From contig NZ_JBIRCY010000003.1 of NCBI RefSeq assembly GCF_044326205.1, positions 62,001 through 126,000 of the forward strand: a stretch of DNA of 64,000 nt, written 5' to 3'. Position 1 is the first letter of the stretch, and the number at the start of each line of letters is the position of its first letter. Source of the DNA: Kumtagia sp044326205 (lineage in GTDB: Bacteria; Pseudomonadota; Alphaproteobacteria; Rhizobiales; Rhizobiaceae). Positions 44,559 to 53,710 of the stretch are shown piece after piece. The translations under genes and the position numbers were made by a program. The notes beneath the pieces were generated by a model. It saw nothing but the letters and a program-made list of their open reading frames with translations. It was not told where the DNA came from and searched no databases.

Positions 44559-44698
44559 GCCCAACGCTTTCAATTCGCCATCCCCGGCCAGCCCAGCATC
44601 GCGATGGCGATGTCCGATCCTGCCATGATCGGGACACCGGCATTTGCACCACACTCCCGGTATCCATCCCATGTTCCGAGGACGGAAGCGACGGTCTT

Positions 44699-44783
44699 TT
44701 CACGCTGGGTTCACGCGGTCCGCCGGACAATCCGCAAGGTTTTTGGCCGGGATCAGACAGCCGCTCGACCCGCCGGCCAACTG
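44699..44783 (+). promoter_or_regulatory. TTCACG direct repeats plus shared promoter module (copy 2)
   Basis: TTCACG at 44699-44704 and 44710-44715 (11-base period) is followed at once by CGGTCCG (44716), AATCCGCAAGGTTT (44729-44742) and CGGCCAACTG (44774-44783), the module also found before the protease gene. The region lies between the divergent ycaO unit and the MBL gene and is oriented toward the latter. No other gene is supported in 44559-44925 apart from the small frame listed next. Confidence 0.6.
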
Positions 44784-44794
44784 GAGGTCTATCA

Positions 44795-44947
44795 ATGTCC
44801 CGATCTGCGGCTCCACGGTCTTCCTCATGCGGACGGCCACCGAATTCGGCCGTGAGCGCGATTTTCAGGGCGCCGGCCCGGTCGACGTCCCGCGTGCCCT
44901 CCGGTCCGTCTGAGGAGAACCCAAATTGGTCGTTTTCGAAGCTCTGA
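44795..44947 (+). CDS. Possible serine-rich small ORF overlapping the MBL start
   Basis: A 50-codon frame with a perfect GGAGG seven bases before its ATG, just after the promoter module. The peptide is rich in serine, proline and arginine, with one cysteine (SAAPRSSSCGRPP near residue 4, then ARSTSRVPSGPSEEN). It overlaps the start of the MBL gene by 22 bases, so it could couple translation or be a leader. Serine/cysteine-rich short peptides beside a YcaO gene are worth testing as modification substrates, but nothing else supports that here. Confidence 0.35.
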   Translation: MSRSAAPRSSSCGRPPNSAVSAIFRAPARSTSRVPSGPSEENPNWSFSKL

Positions 44948-46137
44948 ACGCGCTGCACGGTGACTGCCTCATCCTTCGATACGACGATGCACAGGGCGAA
45001 CGGCGCACCTGGATCATCGACGGCGGGCCGCGCAGCGCTGAGGTAAACGGCGAACCAGTGTCCGTTTTGCGGGACGTCCTCCTGCCGCGGCTCAAGCAGA
45101 TCGATCCATCAATGCCATTTGCCGTCGACCTCGGCATGGTCAGCCACATCGATGACGACCATATCGACGGGCTGGGCAGGCTCGCCGCCGATCTCGCCGC
45201 GAAAGCGCCGCTTCCGGGCGATGTGCGGTTTCGCCGCTTCTGGTTCAACGCGTTCGACGACCTCGTCGGCCCGGCGCCCGCCTGCCTGGCGCAGTCGAGC
45301 GGCGCGATCGCCCTGCAGCTTTCCAACCCGACCGCCGGGCGGCTTGCGCCGGGCGCGCTGGGGCGTGGCGGCGATGCGATCCTGCAGAGCATACCGCAGG
45401 GCAACAAGCTTGCCGCCAGCCTGCGCTCGCTCGGGTTGGACGGGAATGTTCCGACGAGCGGCTTCGTGGCCGCACGGCCGGGATCGGCGCTCATGATCGA
45501 CGGCGCCAAGGTGACCGTCCTCGGCCCGCTGCAGCGGCGGCTGGACCGGCTGCGGGACGATTGGAGCAAGGCGCTCTCGGCGCCGAGCGAAGCGGCACGG
45601 GCGGCGGCGCTTGCCGACCTGTTCGCCACGCGGCTCGACACGTCCGTTCCAAATCTGTCGTCGATCGTCGTCCTGGTCGAGGTCGGCGGCCGGAGCCTGC
45701 TGTTGACCGGCGACGCCCGCGGCGACGACATCGTCACGGCGTGGGCCGAACTCGGCCTGCCTGATGCGGCCCGCAAGATCGATCTGCTGAAGGTTCCGCA
45801 CCATAGCAGTTCCGCGAACAACCCGAGCAGCTTCCTGAGGTTTTTCGAAGCGACGCACTATGTGTTTTCCGCCGACGGCCGTCATGACAACCCCGACCCG
45901 TCGGTCGTCGAAGATTTGATCGGCATTCACGGCCACAGGCCCATGGTGCTGCATTTCACCAATGCGGACATCGCGTGGAGCAAGCCATATACTCTGGCGA
46001 GAGGTGGTGCGGTCGTAAAGAACCTGCCGGACCTGATCGGCTCCCTCCACGCAGCTTATCCGGGACCGTGGACGTCCGAATTCCGCCTCGACGACAAACA
46101 CTCGATCGAGATCGTCCTGCCGGACGTTTCAGCTTGA
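44926..46137 (+). CDS. ComEC-like metallo-beta-lactamase-fold hydrolase
   Basis: A 403-residue soluble protein of the MBL fold, closest in pattern to the ComEC/Rec2 C-terminal domain. The metal-binding motif is SHIDDDHIDG near residue 71, a further metal aspartate is in LLLTGDARGDD near residue 263, and the third cluster is LLKVPHHSSSANN near residue 288. The start is a TTG at 44926 with GAGGAG eight bases upstream. An insertion of about 120 residues, partly helical, separates the first and second motifs. It lacks membrane segments and a signal peptide. Members cleave phosphodiesters or similar; here a nuclease or second-messenger hydrolase is possible. Confidence 0.83.
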   Translation: MVVFEALNALHGDCLILRYDDAQGERRTWIIDGGPRSAEVNGEPVSVLRDVLLPRLKQIDPSMPFAVDLGMVSHIDDDHIDGLGRLAADLAAKAPLPGDVRFRRFWFNAFDDLVGPAPACLAQSSGAIALQLSNPTAGRLAPGALGRGGDAILQSIPQGNKLAASLRSLGLDGNVPTSGFVAARPGSALMIDGAKVTVLGPLQRRLDRLRDDWSKALSAPSEAARAAALADLFATRLDTSVPNLSSIVVLVEVGGRSLLLTGDARGDDIVTAWAELGLPDAARKIDLLKVPHHSSSANNPSSFLRFFEATHYVFSADGRHDNPDPSVVEDLIGIHGHRPMVLHFTNADIAWSKPYTLARGGAVVKNLPDLIGSLHAAYPGPWTSEFRLDDKHSIEIVLPDVSA

Positions 46138-46195
46138 CTGAGCATGTCGGTATCGGCCGCCATGCGGCGTTGGGAACGCCCGCGCCATCGTCCTT

Positions 46196-47569
46196 TCAGG
46201 CAACCCATGATCGCTTCCGGGGCCGTGACCACGCGGGAATCCAATCTCCATGCGCCCCAAGCAGGTCGTCGACCAGACTCCAGATCTGGTCGAGGTCGAG
46301 CTCGGCCGCCGTATGCGGGTCCATCATTGCGGCGTGGTAGAGATGCTCACGGTTCTCCGTCATCAAAGCGGAGACGGTTAGCTCCTGAACATTGATGTTG
46401 GTCCGGATGAGGGCCGTGAGCTGCGGCGGCAGCGCGCCTATGTGGGTCGGCTGGATGCCGGAAGCGTCGACCAGGCATGGCACCTCGACGGCGCAGTTTT
46501 CGGGCAGCGAGGTGATGCAGCCCTTGTTGCGCACATTGCCGTAGATGACGGAGGGCTCGCCGGTCCACACCGAGTTCATGATGGAGGAGGCGTATTCCCT
46601 GCTCGGCTCGACCTCGATGGTCTCGGCCTCGCGGTAGCTGTCGGCTATACCTTTCCACCGCGCCACCTGCTCGACGCAGCGCTTCGGATATTCATCCAGG
46701 GGAATGCCGAATTTCTCGATCAGGTCGGGCCGGCCCTCCTTGATGAAATAGGGCGTGTATTCGGCGAAATGCTCGGAACTCTCGGTGACGAAATAGCCGA
46801 GCCTGGTCAGCATCTCGTAGCGCACCTTGTTCGGGCAGCGCGGGTTCCAGTGGCTGGGCTTCGGGAAGCGGCCTTCACGGTAGCCGCGAACCAGGTCCGG
46901 ATAGAGGTTGCGATAGCTGCCGTCCTTCTCGCGATGCTCGAATTTCAGGTAGAACGCCATATGGTTGATGCCAGCGGCGCGGTAGCGGATGTCCTCGACG
47001 GGGATGTCGAGATCGCGCGCCAGTTCCCAAGCGGTGCCCTGTACAGAATGGCACAAGCCAACCTGCCGGATTGCCGGATATTTTTCGGCGATCGCCCAGG
47101 TGTTGATCGCCATCGGGTTAACGTATTGCAGCAGGATGGCATCGGGGCAGATTTGGAGCATGTCCTCGCAGATCGACCAAAGGTGCGGCACGGTGCGCAG
47201 CCCGCGCATGATGCCGCCGACGCCCAGAGTATCGGCGATGGTCTGGCGCAGTCCGTATTTCCTGGGCACCTCGAAATCGGTCACCGTGCAGGGCTCGTAG
47301 CCGCCGATCTGGAACGCGACGACGACGAAGTCCGCCCCTTCCAGCGCTCGGCGCTGGTCGGAATAGGTCTCGACCTTCGCGCCGACCCCAAGCGTCTTCG
47401 CCAGCTTGCCCGCGACGACCTCGCTCTCCTCCAGTCGCTGCGGATTGATGTCCATCAGCGCAATGGTAGCGCCGGCGAGCGACGGGCGCTGCAAAACGTC
47501 GCCGATGATGTTCTTCATGAACACCGTGGAGCCGGCGCCGATGAAAGTGATCCTGGGTTGTCTGGCCAT
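46196..47569 (-). CDS. Glycoside hydrolase family 4, alpha-galactosidase-like
   Basis: A 457-residue NAD- and metal-dependent GH4 glycosidase. The Rossmann motif is FIGAGSTVFMKN near residue 9, the metal-ligand cysteine-histidine pair is in GLCHSVQGTAWE near residue 170 and the asparagine-histidine motif in AGINHMAFYL near residue 200. GH4 enzymes oxidise C3 of the sugar, eliminate the aglycone and re-add water. It is the last gene of an operon with a peptide-type ABC importer and a second GH4 gene, an arrangement matching the rhizobial agp/aga alpha-galactoside locus. It converges with the MBL gene of the island. Confidence 0.9.
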   Translation of the reverse strand: MARQPRITFIGAGSTVFMKNIIGDVLQRPSLAGATIALMDINPQRLEESEVVAGKLAKTLGVGAKVETYSDQRRALEGADFVVVAFQIGGYEPCTVTDFEVPRKYGLRQTIADTLGVGGIMRGLRTVPHLWSICEDMLQICPDAILLQYVNPMAINTWAIAEKYPAIRQVGLCHSVQGTAWELARDLDIPVEDIRYRAAGINHMAFYLKFEHREKDGSYRNLYPDLVRGYREGRFPKPSHWNPRCPNKVRYEMLTRLGYFVTESSEHFAEYTPYFIKEGRPDLIEKFGIPLDEYPKRCVEQVARWKGIADSYREAETIEVEPSREYASSIMNSVWTGEPSVIYGNVRNKGCITSLPENCAVEVPCLVDASGIQPTHIGALPPQLTALIRTNINVQELTVSALMTENREHLYHAAMMDPHTAAELDLDQIWSLVDDLLGAHGDWIPAWSRPRKRSWVA

Positions 47570-47604
47570 GCTGCTATGCCTTTGCTTGGAAGAATGCTGC
47601 GGAC

Positions 47605-49275
<1,671 letters not shown>

Positions 49276-49286
49276 CCCTGCCCTCC

Positions 49287-50420
49287 TCAATACGGGTCGA
49301 TCGCGTCGCGCAGGCCGTCGCCCAGCGCGTTGAACGCAAAGACCGTGATCAGCACGGCGCCGACCGGCGAGAGAATCCACGGATAGGAGCCGATCGCCGA
49401 ATAGTTCGCCGTATCCTGCAGCATCAGCCCCCAGGAGATCAGCGGCGGCTTCACGGCGAAGCCGAGGAACCCGAGGAAGGATTCCAGCAGCACCACCTGC
49501 GGGATCGCCAGCGTCACCGCGACGATCACGTGGCTCATCACGTTCGGAAAGATATGCTGGAAGATGATGCGCCGGTCGGTCGCGCCGATGGCGATCGCCG
49601 CCCGCACATAGTCGACACGGGCGAGCGCCAGCGTCTTGCCGCGAACCTCGCGCGACAGTTGCGCCCAGCCCAGCGCCGACATGACGATGACGACGAAACC
49701 GATGAACACGTTGGTCGGCGCCGTGACCGGGATAAGGGAGGCGAGCGCCAGGTAGAGCGGCAGTTGCGGGAAGGCGAGCACGAGTTCGACGAAGCGCTGC
49801 GTCCAGGCATCGAAGCGGCCGCCGAGATAACCCGACACCATGCCGACCGTCGTGCCGACCAGCGTCACGATGAAGACGACGGTGAGTGCGATGATCAGCG
49901 AGATGCGCGAACCGTAGAGGATGCGCGACAGCACGTCGCGGCCGAACTTGTCGGTGCCGAGCAGATGCACGGGCGAACCGTCGACGGCGCCGAAGAAATG
50001 GCGCTCCGCCGGGATCAGGCCGAACAGCCGGTAGGGCGCGCCCTTGACGAAAAAGCCGAGTATCTGCGGGTTGTCGTAGTCAGGGCCGACGATTGGCTGG
50101 AAGGTGATCGGATCGAGTTCCTGCGTCTCGCGTACGGGATAGCTGCGCGGCGGGAAAACAAAATTGCCGTCCCTGTCGTGCATGCTGAACGACTGCGGCG
50201 GCGCAAACGCGATATCGGTCGCCTTCGGATCGACCGGCGCCAGGAAATCCGCGAACACCGCCATGACGATGAGAAGGCTGACGAGGACGAGGCCGATCAT
50301 GCCGGTCCAGGAACGCCGCAGCCGCCGCCATACAAGCGCGGAATAGCTTTCGTGATGTTGCTGCGGCTTTTCCTCCGGCTGGGCCGCGACCGGAACGGTG
50401 CCGTGAACGTCGACGGTCAT
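49287..50420 (-). CDS. agpC: ABC transporter permease, DppC/OppC type
   Basis: A 377-residue inner-membrane permease of the peptide/opine/nickel class. A hydrophobic segment near residues 40-60 is followed by a periplasmic region of about 100 residues, longer than in DppC, with DKFGRDVLSRI near residue 165 marking the start of the transport core, and the EAA-like loop (YVRAAIAIGATDRRIIF) near residue 270. It starts two bases after the DppB-type gene stop. The symbol is by analogy with rhizobial agp genes. Confidence 0.9.
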   Translation of the reverse strand: MTVDVHGTVPVAAQPEEKPQQHHESYSALVWRRLRRSWTGMIGLVLVSLLIVMAVFADFLAPVDPKATDIAFAPPQSFSMHDRDGNFVFPPRSYPVRETQELDPITFQPIVGPDYDNPQILGFFVKGAPYRLFGLIPAERHFFGAVDGSPVHLLGTDKFGRDVLSRILYGSRISLIIALTVVFIVTLVGTTVGMVSGYLGGRFDAWTQRFVELVLAFPQLPLYLALASLIPVTAPTNVFIGFVVIVMSALGWAQLSREVRGKTLALARVDYVRAAIAIGATDRRIIFQHIFPNVMSHVIVAVTLAIPQVVLLESFLGFLGFAVKPPLISWGLMLQDTANYSAIGSYPWILSPVGAVLITVFAFNALGDGLRDAIDPY

Positions 50421-50422
50421 GA

Positions 50423-51430
50423 TCACGCGCCTCCTCCAATTCTCACCCGCGGGTCGAGCGCGGCAAGCAGCAGGTCGGCGATGATGTTGCCGACGATCAG
50501 CGTCGCCGAGAGGACCAGCATGAAGGTCGCGGTCACATAGACGTCGCCGACCCACATCGAGCCGACGATCGCCGGCCCGACGGTCGGCAGCGCGAAGATG
50601 ATCGCCGTCTCGATCTCGCCGGTCAGCATGTAGGGGAGCACGACGCCCTGATACATGACGAGCGGGTGCAGCGCGTTGGGAACGGCATGCCGCAGCACGA
50701 CCGCGCCCTCGCTCAACCCCTTGGCGCGCGCCGTCTCGACATATTGCGCGTTCAGCGTGTCCATTAGGTTGCCGCGCATGACGCGCATGTTGTAGGCGAG
50801 CCCGCCGAATGTCGCGATGGCGACCACCGGCCAGACATGCTTCACCAGGTCGACGAACTTGTCCCAGGACCAGGGCGCGCCGCCATAGTGGGCGGAATGG
50901 AAGCTGTTGATCTCGCTCACATTGAAATGGAAGACGAGGACGTAGACGATGATCAGCGCCATCAGGAAGCGCGGCACCGTCATGCCGAGGAACGACACCG
51001 CCGAAAGCACGCCGTCGATCCAGGAATATTGCCGCGTGGCGGCGAACACGCCGAAGGAAATGCCGATGACGGACGCCAGGACATGGCAGACCAGCGCCAG
51101 CGCCAGAGTGCGCGGCAGGCGCTCGCCGACCACGTCGGCGACCGGCTTGTTGTAGAACAGGCTGTGACCGAAATCGCCGCGCGTCAGGATACCGGTCATC
51201 CAGTTGACGTATTGCACCGTCAGCGGCCGGTCGAGGCCATGCTCCTTGCGATAGGCCTGCGCCTGCGCATCGGCCTCTTCGAAGGACGCTCCGCCCTGGT
51301 TGATGAGCTGCGAGCGGATATAGTCGCTGTAGTCGCCGGGCGGCGCCTGGATGATCGCGAAGGTGACCACGCTGAGCACGAACAGCACCGGAATGGCAGA
51401 GGCGATGCGGACAAGCAGAAATCTGAGCAT
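50423..51430 (-). CDS. agpB: ABC transporter permease, DppB/OppB type
   Basis: A 335-residue inner-membrane permease, partner of the DppC-type protein. It starts with the usual single membrane segment (LLVRIASAIPVLFVLSVVTF), has a periplasmic stretch with LDRPLTVQYVNWM near residue 70, and an EAA-like loop (YVETARAKGLSEGAVVL) near residue 230. Normal family length. It follows the binding-protein gene after 119 bases. Confidence 0.9.
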   Translation of the reverse strand: MLRFLLVRIASAIPVLFVLSVVTFAIIQAPPGDYSDYIRSQLINQGGASFEEADAQAQAYRKEHGLDRPLTVQYVNWMTGILTRGDFGHSLFYNKPVADVVGERLPRTLALALVCHVLASVIGISFGVFAATRQYSWIDGVLSAVSFLGMTVPRFLMALIIVYVLVFHFNVSEINSFHSAHYGGAPWSWDKFVDLVKHVWPVVAIATFGGLAYNMRVMRGNLMDTLNAQYVETARAKGLSEGAVVLRHAVPNALHPLVMYQGVVLPYMLTGEIETAIIFALPTVGPAIVGSMWVGDVYVTATFMLVLSATLIVGNIIADLLLAALDPRVRIGGGA

Positions 51431-51549
51431 GCCGTTTCCTTCTGTCGGTTCTGGATCACGCGGTCCTCTGTGACGCGCGCCGTGGTCGCTTGGGAAGATA
51501 TCCTGCCGGCCCGGCGGGAGAGAACCGGGCCGGCAGGGACGGCGAAGCC

Positions 51550-53634
51550 TCAGTTAATCGGGCCGGCTTCGCCGGGTTTTCCCGGTAGTTGCTCCGGATA
51601 GAGTTCGAAATCTCCCTGCTTGTCGGCCGCCACGAACACGCGTTCGCGGATGATCGTGTCCTCGGCCCAGTTGAACATGAAGATCGGCGCGCCGGCCGGA
51701 ATGTTGGAGAAGCGCTTGTTGATGATCAGCGCGCCCGGATATTCGGTGAGGCCGACGGTGTCGACGTTGGTCGTCGAGACCTTCTGGAATTGCTTCATCA
51801 GTTCGGCCCGCTCGGCATTGTCATTGCTGGCGATGAATTTGTTGACGAGGTCGACGAGTTCCTGCTCGTGCGGCAAGAGGTCGACCTTGCCACTCTCGGG
51901 CGCGCGGTGATGCCAGCTCGTACGCGGACCGGTCGGGGCAAGCTGGGTCGTGTTCTGCACGACCGAGGTCAATTCCTGTTCGTTGCGGCGGATCAGCCAG
52001 TCGAACCTGCCGGCATATTGCGTCGCGTCGCGCTTCGTGCCGTCGACCGAATTGAGCACGACCTTGATGCCGAGTTGCTCCATCTGCCCGACCACGCCTT
52101 CCGCGAGGTTGCGGTCGGTGCCGTAGTCCGCGTTGACCAGCATCACGATCTGCACGTCCGCGCCGCCGGCTGTCCCGGCCGGGAAGTTCACGAAACCGTT
52201 GCCATCGGTATCCTTCAGACCCACCTTCTCAAGCAGCGCCTTTGCGCCGTCGAGATCGTAGGGATAGTAGACCGTCGACTGCCGGTCGTAGAAGCTCGTA
52301 CCGGACGACAGTCCGCCCGGATAGATCGCGGTGAAGGGCCCCTTCACCAGCGCTTCGCCGAGCTTCTTGCGGTCGACCGCCATGGTCACGGCCTTGCGGA
52401 AATCCAGGTTGCGGTTGAGCTCGCGGACCGCCTGGGCGCGTTCGTCCGGCTCGCCCCAGCCATTGGCGGAATAATTCATGCGCAGATTGTAGCCAATAAG
52501 GCGTGCGCCGAAGGCAAGCCGCGAAGGGGCTGCTTCATCGGCCGCGCGCTTCAGCGACTCGACGAAATTCTCCGGCTGCTCCAGGTTCGAGAAATCGCCC
52601 GATCCGGCGATCGCCTGCACGTCGCGGTCGGCCCAGGTCGACAGCTTGTAGTGGAGCTCGTTGAGGTAGGGCAACTGATTGCCGGCCTCGTCGACCTTCC
52701 AGTAATAGGGATTGCGGCGCAGCACGATGATGTCGTCCGGCCGGTAGGCGACCGGCGCCCAGGCGCCCATGACAGGCATGTTCAGATATTCCGGCGGAAA
52801 GCCGTTCTTGTACTGGTCGTAAGTCGTGCCGGCATATTTCGGGTGCTTGGTCTTGAGGATATGCGACGGGCCGGGGCAGAAGGTGCCGTAGGCCATGGCA
52901 TAGAGATGCTGCCGCGGGAAAGCCTCCTTGAAGGTCCATTCGACCGTATACTGGTCGACTTTCTTGAGCGTCGTTCCCTCGCCGAAGGTTTCGGGCGTCG
53001 CGCCGTTCAGCGGCGAGACGTTCGGGTCGACGACATTGTCGTCCCAGTAGAACATCACGTCCTCGGCGTCGAAAGGGTCGCCGTCCGACCATTTCGCCCC
53101 TTCGACGAGATGCATGGTGAGCTTGTGGCCGTCCTGCGACCACTCCCAGCTTCTGGCGAGGTTCGGCAGCGGCTCGACGTCGGTCGCCTCGACCTGGAAC
53201 AGCGGCGCGGTGCGCGTCAGGCATTCCGACATGCCGATGTCGATTCCGCCCCAGCCCTGCGTCTGGCCGGCGCTGTAGTTCCAGCCTTCCGGCCGCCCGC
53301 CGATGACATGACGCATGGTGTCGCCATAGACGCCGACACCGTCCGGCATGTTGCCGGTCTTGAAAACCATCGGCTCCTTGGGTAGCCGCTCGGCCACGGG
53401 CGGCAGCTTGCCGGTCTTGACGAATTTTTCCGTGACCCAGGCGGGTTCCTTGTATTCGGGCAGCGCCTTGAACTCGATAATCGAGTCGCGCGGCACATAG
53501 GTGATCTTGCCTTGCGCCGGGAATGCCGGCTGCTCCGGAACCACGGTCGGCTCCGACGCATACGCCGCCTGCGCGAGGGCCGAGACACCAAGAAGCAGCA
53601 TCGCTGCCCTGGCGAAACCATGTTTGATCGTCAT
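51550..53634 (-). CDS. agpA: ABC transporter substrate-binding protein, peptide-type, probable alpha-galactoside binder
   Basis: A 694-residue periplasmic binding protein of the SBP_bac_5 class. The signal peptide ends at AQAAYASEP near residue 26. It is longer than typical OppA/DppA proteins (about 530), as I recall for AgpA-type proteins that bind melibiose and raffinose despite belonging to the peptide-binder family. Family landmarks are LARSWEWSQDGHKLTMHL near residue 147 and LDFRKAVTMAVDRKKLG near residue 402. The ATG at 53634 is preceded by GGGAGAG. It sits between a GH4 gene and the matching permeases, supporting alpha-galactosides as ligand. Confidence 0.88.
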   Translation of the reverse strand: MTIKHGFARAAMLLLGVSALAQAAYASEPTVVPEQPAFPAQGKITYVPRDSIIEFKALPEYKEPAWVTEKFVKTGKLPPVAERLPKEPMVFKTGNMPDGVGVYGDTMRHVIGGRPEGWNYSAGQTQGWGGIDIGMSECLTRTAPLFQVEATDVEPLPNLARSWEWSQDGHKLTMHLVEGAKWSDGDPFDAEDVMFYWDDNVVDPNVSPLNGATPETFGEGTTLKKVDQYTVEWTFKEAFPRQHLYAMAYGTFCPGPSHILKTKHPKYAGTTYDQYKNGFPPEYLNMPVMGAWAPVAYRPDDIIVLRRNPYYWKVDEAGNQLPYLNELHYKLSTWADRDVQAIAGSGDFSNLEQPENFVESLKRAADEAAPSRLAFGARLIGYNLRMNYSANGWGEPDERAQAVRELNRNLDFRKAVTMAVDRKKLGEALVKGPFTAIYPGGLSSGTSFYDRQSTVYYPYDLDGAKALLEKVGLKDTDGNGFVNFPAGTAGGADVQIVMLVNADYGTDRNLAEGVVGQMEQLGIKVVLNSVDGTKRDATQYAGRFDWLIRRNEQELTSVVQNTTQLAPTGPRTSWHHRAPESGKVDLLPHEQELVDLVNKFIASNDNAERAELMKQFQKVSTTNVDTVGLTEYPGALIINKRFSNIPAGAPIFMFNWAEDTIIRERVFVAADKQGDFELYPEQLPGKPGEAGPIN

Positions 53635-53710
53635 CGATTTCTCTCCCATTTTGCCGCCGGCGCCTGGCCGGCATCCTCCTCCCGACCGCGGCCAAAAACG
53701 GCCGCGGCGA

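Noticed and set aside
44559..44672. N-terminal cysteine-rich extension of the YcaO protein (VWCKCRCPD)
   Set aside because: The extension lacks a clear ribosome site and ATG 44558 already gives a full-length YcaO; kept only as an alternative start.
44644..44913. 89-codon plus-strand frame across the TTCACG region before the MBL gene
   Set aside because: It would place coding sequence over both the direct repeats and the shared promoter module, and it has no ribosome site at its ATG.
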